Assembly (NCBI GenBank): GCA_037176885.1
Contig: JAWWNJ010000020.1
Span: 1,488,001-1,552,000, forward strand
DNA length: 64,000 nt
From: Favolaschia claudopus
Taxonomy: Eukaryota > Basidiomycota > Agaricomycetes > Agaricales > Mycenaceae
Reading direction: 5' to 3'
Position numbers and translations under genes: made by a program. The notes below the pieces were generated by a model. The model was given only the letters and a program-made list of their open reading frames with translations. It searched no databases and was not told where the DNA came from. Shown piece by piece: positions 21,327-31,954 of this stretch (its first letter is position 1; each line of letters opens with the position of its first letter).

Positions 21327-21689
21327 GGGTGGCAACAGTGGCACACTAGGCATATCTGCACCCCTACCCCTTCAAATTCGGGTCGGTGGCAGCAGTGGCA
21401 CATGTACACCGGCCACTCCCCCACACTCATCACTTGCTTTTTAAGAAAAATCCCAAGGCAAAACCCACCCTACACCTTCTGTCTAGCCTGGTGGCAGCGG
21501 TGGCACACCAGCCATATTTGCACCCATTTTGGGGCTGGTGGCATCAGTGGCACATTCTCCTGTGGGGTGGCAGCAGTGGCACCATTAGGGTTCCCAAAAA
21601 GGTATGATGCCATCACTGCCATCACTGACCTCTATGACACCATCCCCGGTGGCAAGCATGGCACCTGCCACCGTTGCCACGCCTTTATG
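21327..21689 (-). repeat. Right terminal inverted repeat of the 3.8 kb element
   Basis: Inverted match to 17,879-18,241, with a short insertion near gcacatgtacaccggcc. Confidence 0.85.
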
Positions 21690-22094
21690 CGGTGGCAGAA
21701 TTCCATCGCAAGCTTGCGACCAAACAGCTGCACCACTTTGGTCGCTGGGTACCTAGGGTTAGGGGTTATAACAGGTGGTGCAGGTACCTTGGTTGTTCCT
21801 TGTTTCGTGTAGGCCTACTTTCTATGCAATTGTTTCCGACATCTTTCAAGCTTTCAGACCTGATAGTCACTGTTGAATATTTCTCTTCCAATTACCGTAC
21901 ATACCTTACTTTCTCCAACTCGCAATCCGTTCCGTTACGCGTCACACATTCCTCATGTAGCTTTGTGTCACTGTCACATTCCTCAGTCGTTGCTCCACGA
22001 CTGAGGTATGTGCACTCGTATCTACTGTCCTTACAGCTTACTGATTCTCCTGGTAGTTTATACTTACTGTACATGTATTCTATCAGGTATATAA

Positions 22095-22308
22095 TAGCCT
22101 GTTTGCGATGCAGCCATTGAATGGCTAATGGCGACGCAAGTGCCCGAATTCCGGCGTATTGACAAAAGCTACCCCCGGTCTGAGCATCCAATTTTCATTC
22201 CAAATAGCTCTTCTTGACTCCGACATCAAAGTTTAGCCCATCAAACTTTCCCCATACGGGAAATCCGTAGCCATTCAATGGCTCCAATGGCTCTTCGCAA
22301 ACCCTCTA
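22095..22308. mobile_element. Small MITE (214 bp) with GCCATTCAATGGC ends
   Basis: The left end tagcctgtttgcgatgcagc with cattgaatggct is an imperfect inverse of the right end (agccattcaatggctcc ... cgcaaaccctcta). The right-end sequence recurs at 54,335-54,383. Target duplication unclear. Confidence 0.5.
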
Positions 22309-22747
22309 ATACATGAGTCGTTTCCTCCACGACTGAGTTTATACTTACTGTATTCTATCAGGTTATGGGCCACCGCGCCTCTGCTTAATCTCAGCCTAGT
22401 ACCGGACCGCTACTTGTCGAAAACTCGACAACTCTTTATTATCTCATTCCCACATCTACCCTGCTTCCCGCCACATTCTACGCCAAACTTGTCGACTTCT
22501 CGCTGACACGTCATGCCCGATCCAGACACCAAAACTTCGACGGCTTCTTCCTGACAATTGAAATCTGGGATATAGTTTCCACGGCATCCAAGCCGGGGGA
22601 CAAGACGTCTTCAGAGGAGCACAAGATTTGGAAGAAGAAGGACAGGTCGCCCTCTCATATTTGCTGTCTTCTGTCGACAGCGAGCTCGTCGTCAAGGTCT
22701 CGGACTATGACACTGTCCACCAACACTGTGAGACTGGGGGCACATCA
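22309..22747. other. Unassigned interval
   Basis: A 30 bp stretch gtttatacttactgta...ctatcagg repeats one found at 22,053-22,090. No gene recognised. Confidence 0.3.
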
Positions 22748-23900
22748 AGGGCACATGAAAATCATGTACCTTGGTACCCCGAAATTCATGTTACACTAAA
22801 AATCATCGAGCATTCCCTGAAATTCATGTCCCAGCGCGTGAACAAAATCATACTCTTTTTTGGACGTTTTCATGTGCCTTTTTAATGTACCGATTCCATT
22901 GAAAATCAGTCTCAAGTCCGAATTGCTCCCTCAACAAGCACGAAATCATGGAACGAGACAATGAAAATAATGGGTTACGGAGCAAAATTCAGGATGAAAT
23001 GAGATGATATTGAGGTCTATATACCAATACATGTGTTATCTACGTGTGAACACCGCGCGCGATGGAACTCCAGTCCTGCTACAAGATCTCCAGTTCACGA
23101 GCGGACTATCTGGGGACATTGTTGATAAGTATGGTACGAAACAATAGATAAATAGATAAACAAAACACACCTTTGGATCGACGCTCGCTGACTTGTTCGT
23201 AGAGTTTACGCAACGACAACGGCGAGGCAAATAGCGAAGGGGTAGCCGCTACAGTGAGTAAGGGAAGTTGTTAGTGCAAAGTGTGAGGGGGTGGGTAGTA
23301 CTACGACGCACTTTTTATCTTCTCGCCCACTTCGACCAGTAGATCTCTGCACGAGTTGCGGGCATTTGCGGGAGAAGAAAACCACGGCGGCGGACGGGGA
23401 AAAGGTGTATGTGGCCCGTGGGGTGGTGCAAGCGGGTCGAAGGTAGAGGCGCTGCCTGAGTTCTCGAGTCATTGACAGTCACATTGAAGGAGTGAAGAAA
23501 GGCGACGGCGGACGGCGACGACAACGGCGAGAGTGGTGGTACGTGACGACAACGACGGCGACGGCGTCGAGGTTGATCCTGGCGATGTGGTGGTGGTGGT
23601 GGTGGGAGGCAAGGGACGTGCGAGTCGTCCGCAGTATATGTGCTGCGGATGTGGAGCTCTGACGTCACTTCTCGGCATTTCGGCATTTGGACTTCAACAC
23701 TTTTTCGCGATTTCTGCGCAGCACCACCCTCCGATTTTAATGTCATATTCCATGATTTTTTGAGGAGGTGAGCATCGGTGAAATTCGTTGAATGGGACCT
23801 GATTTCTCTGGGATACATGAAAGAGAAAAATCATGGACATTTCCATGAAATAATTGATTCATCGTCTAGGTACATGAAAATCATGCGCCGATGTTTTCAC
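22748..23900. mobile_element. Palindrome-rich nonautonomous element, ATGAAAATCAT type
   Basis: The left end gcacatgaaaatcatgtacc and the right end ggtacatgaaaatcatgcgc are inverted repeats. Further copies of tgaaattcatg and tgaaaatcat cluster in the outer 250 bp on each side. The middle carries purine/pyrimidine-biased triplet repeats (gtggtg near 23,586) and no recognised gene. Confidence 0.5.
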
Positions 23901-23954
23901 AGTAGCCTTGACCGCTCTCGAGACCGAGTTTGGGCAGACTGGGACTGGGGGTAT

Positions 23955-24209
23955 TATGCTCTGGTTCCGTCAGCTCACTTTCTCCTCCTTGACGACGACA
24001 CGCACGCACTCGATCAGCATGTGAAGGACTTCCAGAAAGCGCAGACTCATCTTACGAAGGCCGGATTCAGTATCCCCGGTCCTATCGTCAGCGCCATCTT
24101 CCTCTCCACTCTTCCCTCCGATCCAGACGACCCCAAATCCTACTATTCCCTTGTCCAGAGCGCCAAGATTGACAACACGACTACTCTGGTCTCTATTAAA
24201 TACGGTCCT
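23955..24209 (+). pseudogene. Ty1/copia Gag remnant
   Basis: The reading HVKDFQKAQTHLTKAGFSI and IVSAIFLSTLPSDPDDPKSY resembles the UBN2-type Gag of fungal copia elements, where such a helix pair binds RNA or packs the capsid. Upstream, the frame opens from about 23,778, but that part belongs to the palindrome-rich element. It is cut on the right at 24,209 by the gypsy LTR. No downstream copia sequence was recognised beyond the 3' LTR at 32,255, so the target element may have been a fragment already. Confidence 0.55.
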
Positions 24210-24540
24210 GTCAGGGGAACTCCCTCTTTTGGCACTACACAGCCACCTATGACGCAGGCCTCCTGCAGATTTCCCACTTTCCTGTCAAATCCCCAAAGCC
24301 CTATGTCATCGTGGAGTAAGGCATGTGACTTGGCCCGGGATCATTGCCGACTGCTCCGAGCTTGTGGGAATTAGTTACTATATGTTTACTGCACCTAGGC
24401 GTGGAATCCTCAGCCTTTCTTCTCTTCGGATTCTCCCTCGCTAGGTGCGCTTGATGTATTCTTAGTAGCTTCTTAATTAGCTTCGGATTCTCCCTCGCTA
24501 GACCCTCGAGATATCTCGGGTCCTAAAGGTTGCCCTTACA
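24210..24540 (+). repeat. 5' LTR of the gypsy element
   Basis: It begins tgtcag and ends cttaca. It matches 31,955-32,255 closely, with small differences: an extra ggggaactccct near the start and extra bases around gcctcctgcagatttccc. The two copies' differences imply some age. Confidence 0.9.
24379..24385 (+). promoter_or_regulatory. TATA-like element in the gypsy LTR
   Basis: ctatatg lies 33 nt before agcctttcttct (24,412-24,423), the block complementary to the primer site, consistent with transcription starting at or near that block. Confidence 0.45.
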
Positions 24541-24542
24541 GC

Positions 24543-24554
24543 AGAAGAAAGGCT
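24543..24554 (+). promoter_or_regulatory. Self-priming-type primer binding site
   Basis: agaagaaaggct, two bases after the 5' LTR, is a perfect 12 nt complement of agcctttcttct at 24,412-24,423 within the LTR. This is the layout by which Tf1/sushi elements prime reverse transcription with the 5' end of their own RNA in place of a tRNA. Confidence 0.65.
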
Positions 24555-24575
24555 CCAAGGGATTAACCGGTCAAG

Positions 24576-25985
24576 ATGCGCGGCTTTGGTGATTTTTCAG
24601 ACGCTTCGTCGGACTCCTCCTCTGCTGCCTCTGATGCACAAACCGCAAATCTTGCCCCCTCCTCCCCCTCTCCGGAGCCCACCATGGACCAACTCTGCCG
24701 CCGCTGCTGCTGCCGTGCTGCTGAGCGGATGGATAGGCTCGAGAGGACTGTTGACCGTCTGGTCGAGCTTTTTTCAAACCGCTGCCAATCCTCTCACTAC
24801 TACTGCTCCGACCCCTGCCGCTCCTCCAGAGCCCTCCGGCCGAGAGTCCAGGACTCTTTGCCAATCCTCACACCGGCAGCAAAAACGGTCCTTCGACCGA
24901 ACCCCCCCTTTCGTCTTTGACGGCGACCGCTCGGCTGGCCGGGCCTTCCTTCACTCAGCTCGGACTTACATCCGACTGGTCCCGGAGGCGTTTTGTTGAA
25001 GGCGGCGAGATGTCTGAGGAAAAGGCAGTGCGTTTCACCATGTCCTTTATGTCCAAAGGACTCTGCACAAAAATGGGCCGAGCGCATGTCCATTAAACCT
25101 CCTTTCCCCTTCCTCACCTGAGACACCTTCACCAAGGGGTTCTGCTCGCGCTTTGTCGAAGAGAACGAGCAGGACCACGCCCTACACAAACTCGGAGTCT
25201 AGGGCGTACTACATGGGCTCCCCGGGATGTCTTCAAGTATACTGATGACTTTGAAGACCTCTTCGACCTTGCTGGTTTGCTGACCGCGTTGGTCAAGGTC
25301 ACCAAGTTCCGCTCTGGCCTTGACCCCCGCCATCAATGCAGCCATCACCCTCGTCCAGTGACCGCCCAGACGCTCCGCGACTACATGGCTTGGCGGACCC
25401 GAGCGTACCGCCAGTACGAATCACCGTGCGGGCTCGTGCTGCTGGGCTTCTCTGAAAAGCCCCATCAGCTCCGCCAGCTGCTCGCTCACCGTCCAGCAGG
25501 TGTCTTCCCTGTCGGTACAACGAAGGAAACCGGTCTCTGAGATGGACGCAAAAAGGTGGCCAAAAAGCCCTGATCCGTTACGCGTATCTACCGAAGTAGG
25601 ACTACGATGTACATGTTTGGACTACAGGCTCTGAAGCCGAGCAGACCGTAACTACTGCACATACCCACATTCCCTGTTGTCCCTGCCCATGTGCCTCCCC
25701 AGCCCCTGCTCCCCCTCTGCAGGTAGTCCCCATGGACATTGATCGCACGCGTTCCGGAAGAGGGCCTCCCCGTGGCTGCTACCGATGTGGTGGCCCGCAC
25801 CTGGCGCGGGATTGCCCACCCCTGCTGATGTCCGAGCCGCTGATGTCCTTGACGAGGTCATTCGTCAGCTTGGGTCCGAGCTCCTCTCCGAACTGGTGGC
25901 TCGGGTTGCCACCACCGACTCGCTGGCTGAGCCAAAGTCTGTGGCCGCCGAGGAAGAGCAGGATTTCTCCCACGCGACGAGTGAG
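24576..25985 (+). pseudogene. gag: gypsy gag (frameshifted)
   Basis: The start at 24,576 reads MRGFGDFSDASSDSSSAASD, then a cysteine-rich and coiled segment (ERMDRLERTVDRLVELF). The capsid-like part FDGDRSAGRAFLHSARTYIR occurs in another frame near 24,920-24,990, and the zinc knuckle CYRCGGPHLARDCP (CX2CX4HX4C) in a third near 25,778. At least three frame changes separate these parts, so no full Gag can be made. Confidence 0.8.
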
Positions 25986-26157
25986 CGGTACGCCCCTCGA
26001 TCGCGTCTCCTAATCGTTTCGCATGTTTGTATGATGAGTCTGCCAATGTTACATCTGTTGAACCTGCCGAAACGAAAGACGTACCCCCTGCCCCCTTCCG
26101 TTCCCCACGCGTCCGGCGAAAGCCTTGGGAGCGTAGACTTCCTCAGCGCTATAACCG

Positions 26158-26500
26158 TTGCTGCTGCACCCGGTGCCAACTCCCCTGCATCTCCCCCTTG
26201 AGATTCAGGCAGTCCAGGACGCCACTAAGCTTTCCCTTGAAGGTCTCGTCGACTGTGGTGCCACCTCAGACTTCATTGACTCTGAGTTCGCAGCTAAGTC
26301 TGGCCTCCCCCTCCGCCGTCTTGCACAGCCCATTCCGGTTTTCAATGTGGATGGCTCCCCAAATGAGGCTGGTGCGATCCGCGAGGTGGGCGGACGTTGT
26401 GCTGCAGTATCGTGGTCACTCTGAGCGCATGCAGCTCGCTGTTACCCGTCTTGGGAAGCAGAAGCTCATCCCTCGGCTACTCCTGGCTCCGGAAGCATAA
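26158..26500 (+). pseudogene. gypsy aspartic protease region (frameshifted)
   Basis: EGLVDCGATSDFIDSEFA carries the D-C/S-G-A active-site motif of retropepsins. The frame breaks near 26,390, after which VVLQYRGHSERMQLAVTRLG continues in a different frame. It lies between the zinc knuckle and reverse transcriptase, as expected. Confidence 0.8.
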
Positions 26501-26758
26501 TCGGAGATCGACTGGGGACACCCGAGGAGGTCAAGATGAGCAGATGCCCCAGCGAGTGCTCTACGTGCCGCACCGAGGTTCGCCTGGAGGCTCGTGCTGC
26601 CCGCCGAGAGTCCCGCCTGGCGGCTGAGATCCTCCGGCAGCTCCGACTTGGTCCCCCTTCCGTCCATCTGTGCCATAGACTTAGCGAAAATGAATACGAT
26701 GACCTGCCCGAGCTGTTCCCCGGACTACGAGGATGATGACGAGGGATGATGTGATGAA

Positions 26759-28218
26759 GTGGATGATGCGGATGATGTGGATGACCCCCTTGAGCGGGAG
26801 ACCGGGTGTTCTACACCCAGTTCCTGCCTTCTGAGGATATCCGTGCTGGAAGCACCGTCTCCCAGCGCCTGGCTGAGGCTTACGCCAAAAACTCAGCCCC
26901 GGCGCGCTCGGGACGTTCCCGAATGGGCCCGAGAGTTTGACAATGTTTTCAACAAGGAGTCCTTTGACTCACTGCCTGAACGCCGGTCCTGGGACCATGC
27001 CATTGAGCTCGTGCCGGACTCTAAGCCCACGAACTGCAAGGTCTACCCAATCTCGCCTCTCGAACAGAAGGAACTTGATGCCTTCATCGAGGAGGGACTT
27101 GGCACTGGCCGGATTCGACCGTCAAAATCACCTATGGCCTCACCCGTCTTCTTCGTCAAGAAGAAGGACGGCGGACTTCGGTTCGTACAGGACTATCGAG
27201 CTCTAAACGCCATGACCGTGAAGAATCGCTACCCGCTCCCCTTGATCAATGACCTCATCAACCGACTCAGGGGAGCCCGGTACTTCACGAAGCTCGATGT
27301 CCGATGGGGCTTTAACAACGTTCGAATCCGTGAAGGCGACGAGTGGAAGGCAGCGTTCCGGACCAACCGGGGACTGTTTGAGCCGCTGGTCATGTACTTC
27401 GGTCTGACCAACTCCCCTGCAACCTTCCAGACCATGATGAACGACATCTTCCAGGATCTTATCCTCTCTGGCGACGTCATGGTCTACCTCGACGATATTC
27501 TTATTGCCCACTCAGACATCCGTCGGCACCGAGAGATCGTTCGAGAGGTCCTGCGGAGGCTTCGCGCAAACAAACTATACCTTCGAGCCGAGACGTGTGA
27601 GTTTGAGCGGACCTCCATTGAGTACCTCGGCGTGATTATCTCCCACAACCACGTCGAGATGGACCCTGTAAAAGTTGCAGGAGTGGCAGCTTGGCCAGCG
27701 CCTGAGAATAAGAAGGATGTGCAGCAGTTCCTTGGCTTCACAAACTTCTACCGCCGGTTCATTGCTGGCTTCTCAGACGTTGCTCAACCCCTCTTCAGAC
27801 TCACCAAGAAGGGCATTGCCTGGACCTGGGGGCCTGAAGAGCAAGCTGCCTTTGACGAGCTCAAGCGGCGGGTGACTCGGGACCCCGTCCTGGTTCTCCC
27901 GAACCCCGAACGCCCGTACCGGCTTGAGGCTGACAGCTCTGACTATGCCACCGGTGCCGTCCTCTCCCAGCAGGGTGACGATGGCAAGTGGCATCCGGTT
28001 GCGTTCTACTCCAAGAGCTTGAACGAGGTGCAGCGGAACTACGAGATTCACGACAAGGAGATGCTTGCGATTGTGCGAGCCCTTGAGGAGTGGCGCCACT
28101 TCCTTGAGGGCGCGCAGCACCCGGTTGAGATCTGGACGGACCACAAAAACCTGGAATATTTCCGGAAGGCCCAGAAGCTCAATCGCCGCCAAGCTCGGTG
28201 GTCTCTCTACCTCTCCCG
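26759..28218 (+). pseudogene. pol: gypsy reverse transcriptase and RNase H (broken by insertion)
   Basis: An open frame of about 490 codons. The RT shows SPMASPVFFVKKKDGGLRF, YPLPLINDLINRLRGARYFT with KLD, LTNSPATFQTMMND, and the catalytic VMVYLDDILIAHS (YLDD, second and third Asp). RNase H follows: LEADSSDYATGAVLSQ, EMLAIVRALEEWRHFL and IWTDHKNLEYF, giving the D, E and D residues. The frame stays open up to ARWSLYLSR, where the 11 bp target TACCTCTCCCG (28,208-28,218) meets a LINE-derived insertion; pol resumes at 29,778. Thus RT and RNase H catalytic residues are preserved but the polyprotein is interrupted. Confidence 0.92.
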
Positions 28219-29766
28219 CCGTGGATGTCTCCTGATCCGTTACCACGATCACTACCACAGGCAGCACGCTCGCCTTCCCTTGAAGACCTCCACAAAGCCA
28301 TTCATAGCATCCCACTCCCGAAGTCTACCTCAGCCAAAACATGTTCTGTTCCCCTAGCAGACTTGAAAAACATCCGCACTCTGATAGCGACCCTTTTGCT
28401 CAGCCAGAACCTCCACTCCGACACCACTGCTAGCATCTCGTCCATTGTTACCAAACTCGACACACTTTCATCCAAGATAGACTCTATTTCACCAGCTCCC
28501 ATATGTAAATCCTACCCCTTCATCTGGCGTATCCTCCCAGAAATCCTACGCATCTGTCGCTGCTTCTCCCACTGCCACGTCACTGGCCCCATCCCGTGTT
28601 CCGCGTGACACCTCTCGTGACATCACGCTCACCCCGAAAGACCGCCGGTACAAGGCCTTCGTTAACGAGACACACCACGCTATTCAGCAGCAGCTTAACG
28701 CAATAATCAATGAATCCCCTCGCTACTGCGAGTACGACGAGACACCATTTGTCCGCGCAGTTGCCAAATATCGAAATGGTGACATTCGCATCTCCTTCCA
28801 GTCTACCTGGGCTGCTCACCTCCTTACGGAGGACAGCACCTGGTTGTCCACCTTCTCCACCCTCCTTCGAATTCGCTCCCCAACGTTTGCTGTTGTCATG
28901 CACCGGGTTCCGACCAGCTTCAATGTTGCGTCCGGTCATTGTGATAACAACGGGGATTGGAACGATGATATCTCGGACTTGATCGAGGCTAATGAGGGCA
29001 ACTGGATGCCCAGGTCTCTTGCCAGGGTACACTGGATTGGTCGCCGTTCTGACGACGAGGTGCGAAAAACGAAACAACACTCTTCGATTGTCCTTCACTT
29101 TGGGAATCCAGCTGCTGCCAACCTCGCTATTTCTCAGCGCCTGGCGCTTCACGGACACCTCCATCGTACTGAAAGGTACTCACCACAACCCTTACAGTGC
29201 TTCAACTGTTACTCGTTTGGCCATATTGCGTCTCAATGCAAGCGTCCCGCTATCTGCGGCATCTGCGCTTCCGATCATCCAACTTCCAACTGCCAATGCC
29301 CGCACTCTACTCCATGCCAACCCCTCGCCAAATGTACTCTTCTACCAGTCAAATGTGGTCTGCGCGGCTGTGGCGGCCCTCACCGGGCGACTGACTTGTC
29401 ATGCCCTATCCGCCAAGTCATTCTGCTCCGTATTTCTGCAGAACATGCAGCCGCTGGTCCTCTCTTCAAGGTCCCTCCGGATCTTTGAAAATTCTTTCCC
29501 TTATTTCTCGCCATACGAAACCGAAACCCTGCTCTGAACCCATCAACAGATTCATCTCAATATCTACCGTCTACTTCATCCACTGTGCCCTATTCAATGG
29601 GTAATTTCCCGGAGTTTGTCGCCCGCTTCACCTGCTCTGCATGTATTACGGTCTACGATGGACATACGTTCAGAAATAGTTGGAAAGTAGTAAAGTAGCA
29701 AAGTATCGTGTACCATAGCCGCTTACAGCGGCTCGAGCACGTTAATGGATTTCATCATCATCATCA
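28219..29766 (+). mobile_element. Nonautonomous LINE derivative keeping ORF1 only
   Basis: The 1,548 bp insertion is bounded by TACCTCTCCCG at 28,208-28,218 and again at 29,767-29,777, a perfect 11 bp target duplication, and the gypsy frame (LYLSR, then FDFSLHHQPGRLMGRPDAL) is restored when insert plus one copy are removed. The 3' end is a (TCA)n run of five units right before the second duplication, the simple-repeat tail typical of many LINEs. It contains a zinc-knuckle ORF1 but no endonuclease or reverse transcriptase. Confidence 0.9.
28345..29488 (+). pseudogene. LINE ORF1 (Gag-like, tandem CCHC knuckles), frameshifted
   Basis: The first part (to about 28,500) encodes a short coiled-coil-like segment (LDTLSSKIDSI). 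After one frame change the reading continues with TPKDRRYKAFVNETHHAIQQ, FRSTWAAHLLTE-like and GRRSDDEVRKTKQHSSIVLH to the C-terminal knuckles CFNCYSFGHIASQC, CGICASDHPTSNC and CGLRGCGGPHRATDLSC. This domain order is the one known from ORF1 of fungal Tad1-type LINEs, where it binds RNA. It ends in a stop near 29,488; about 280 bp of 3' noncoding DNA follow. Confidence 0.8.
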
Positions 29767-29777
29767 TACCTCTCCCG

Positions 29778-31269
29778 TTTCGACTTCTCGCTGCACCACC
29801 AACCGGGTCGCCTCATGGGTCGCCCCGATGCGCTTTCTCGGAGACCGGACCATGGAGTGCAGGACGATAATCAGGATGTCACCCTGCTTCGACCCGAGCT
29901 GTTCCACGTTCGGGCCGCTGAAGCCCTGGTTATCGCTGGCCCTGAGGCTCCCCTCCTGCGCGACATCCGTGATGCGCTGGCCGGGGAACCTGACTTTGAG
30001 GAGCCTACTTATTGCCCTGACTGCTAAGGAACTCCTCAAGGCTCGAAGCGTCCGGTCTGCCCGGTCTTCGGAATGGCGTATTGAAGGTGGACTCCTTTAC
30101 TTCCGGGGGAAGATTGTCGTTCCCGGGACAAGGACCTCCGCCGGCGCATTCTAGAGCAGCACCATGACACGCGCCTTGCAGGCCATGCCGGTCGTTTCAA
30201 GACTCTGGAGCTCGTGTCTCGGAACTACTGGTGGCCCCAACTGTCGCGCCATGTCGGCCGGTATGTTGCGACTTGTGACTTGTGCTGCCGCACCAAGGCG
30301 CTTCGTAGACTGCCGATTGGTGAGCTCCACCCCACAGAGATCCCCGAGGAGCGCTGGCACACCGTCTCAGTCGACTTCATTGTCGAGCTTCCCGAGGCCC
30401 ATGGATACGATGCAGTCATGGTCGTTGTCTGTGCCCTTTGGAAGAGAGCACACTTCATGGAGTGTCACACCACCATTGACGCAGTTGGCGCTGCTCGGCT
30501 GTACTACCGGAACGTCTGGCGCCACCATGGCCTGCCGGAGAAGTACATTTCGGATCGTGGCACCCAGTTCATCGCAGAGTTCACGCGCGAGCTTTGGCGC
30601 CTCGTTGGGGTCACCCCAGCCACTTCTACGGCCTACCATCCGCAGACTGATGGCCAAACAGAGCGCGTTAACCAGGAACTCGAGCAGTACGTCCGGCTCT
30701 TCACCAATTACAAGCAGGACGACTGGGATGAGCTACTACCTGCAGCGGAGTTTGCGTACAACAACCACATGCACTCCTCCACGCAGCAGGTACCGTTCAT
30801 GACGGACACTGGTCGGCTTCCACGTATGGGCTTTGAGCCCCACGCTGCACGTTCTAGGTTGGAGGCTGTAAACGAGTTCCACGATTGGATTGCGTCAGGG
30901 GTTTCCGAGGCAAAGGCGGCACTCGTCAAGGCCAAGGCAGAGTACAAGCAGTACTATGACCGCCGGCGGACACCAGCTCCAGACATCAAGGTCGGCGACC
31001 GGGTGTGGGTTGATGCCTCAGACATCCGCACCACCCGCCCTTCGGTGAAATTCTCCCACCGGCGTATCGGCCCCTTCAAAGTTCTGAAGGTTGTTGGTAA
31101 TGGTGCCTTCAAACTGGAGCTGCCGCCCCGCTACTCTGCCCTCCATCCTGTCTTCCCTGTCGTGAAACTCCAGCTTGTGGAAGCCGATCCATTCCCCACT
31201 CGCCCCATACACCAAGAGCCGCCACCCGTCCTCGACCTTCCTGGTGACAAGCAATGTACGACTCTTTGA
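29778..31269 (+). pseudogene. pol: gypsy RNase H tail, H2C2 zinc finger and integrase
   Basis: The frame resumes with FDFSLHHQPGRLMGRPDALS, then shifts near 30,027. From about 30,150 it reads [20 protein letters not shown] and [14 protein letters not shown] (HHCC finger). The catalytic core follows, with the first Asp in [16 protein letters not shown], the second in [12 protein letters not shown] and the Glu in [15 protein letters not shown]. The C-terminal part has [18 protein letters not shown] and [20 protein letters not shown]. It stops soon after [12 protein letters not shown]; no chromodomain is seen, although relatives usually carry one, so the end may be lost. D, D and E residues are intact. 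Confidence 0.9.
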
Positions 31270-31281
31270 GCTTCACTCCAT

Positions 31282-31402
31282 TGGGTCGCTCGGGGTCTCA
31301 TTCCGACCCTCGGTGTCCTTTGCGTACGGTTCGGCCGTGTCTGTAGCCCACGCGGAGCGGCGGGAGACAAAAATTCGTCTCCGCGCCCCGTCCTCGTCGG
31401 TC
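31282..31402 (+). repeat. 121 bp direct repeat, copy 1
   Basis: Identical by eye to 31,718-31,838; begins tgggtcgctcggggtctcat and ends cctcgtcggtc. Confidence 0.9.
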
Positions 31403-31717
31403 GGAACGGTCGTTCCCCGCACACACCCCAAAAATCATCACCTCTCATATCCCTTTTGTCTAGCGATCACACAGACCTACCTTGCTGTGAGCTCAGCCGT
31501 GACGAGCTTGTGAGTGCGGCTGAGTGATAGGCAAGGTAGTCGTGTGAGAGTAGACTTGACATCTGATCTCCGTTGACAGCTGTCAAGTCTCTCTTTTCCT
31601 CCTGCCGTCGTGTCCGCTGCAGCCTCGACGGCTCATCCTCCTCCCTCGCACCATCTGCGGTCTTTTTGTCACCCACCCACCCTTCGCTCGCGCTATTCCC
31701 TCATTTTCATCTTACGC

Positions 31718-31838
31718 TGGGTCGCTCGGGGTCTCATTCCGACCCTCGGTGTCCTTTGCGTACGGTTCGGCCGTGTCTGTAGCCCACGCGGAGCGGCGGG
31801 AGACAAAAATTCGTCTCCGCGCCCCGTCCTCGTCGGTC
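31718..31838 (+). repeat. 121 bp direct repeat, copy 2
   Basis: Identical by eye to 31,282-31,402. The 315 bp between the copies contain a long imperfect hairpin (acctaccttgct... / ...ggcaaggtagtcg, about 31,450-31,550). Confidence 0.9.
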
Positions 31839-31954
31839 CAACCTCGCTCCATTGCCGTCACTGCCTTCGATTCCCTTCCCTTCCGTGACCGCTCTTCAAC
31901 TCCAGCTCAGGTGCGATCTATGCGTCGAGGCGCCGCATTCCAAGGGGGGGATGA

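Larger units (their letters stand above)
17879..21689. mobile_element. 3.8 kb nonautonomous element with ~360 bp terminal inverted repeats
   Basis: The left end cataaaggcgtggcaacggt (17,879) is matched by its exact complement ending at 21,689. The two arms (to about 18,241 and from about 21,327) are near-identical inverted copies, differing by a 5 nt insertion and few substitutions. Inside, the motif TGCCACTGCTGCCAC and relatives (two TGCCAC/GTGGCA units three bases apart) recur in both orientations at about 18,215, 18,478, 18,512, 18,685, 18,728, 18,763, 19,395, 20,752, 20,815, 20,949, 20,977 and 21,007, among others. No transposase or convincing ORF is present. No clear target duplication is visible. 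The repeated motif looks like an array of transposase-binding sites, as known for CACTA and other elements with long subterminal repeats. Confidence 0.8.
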
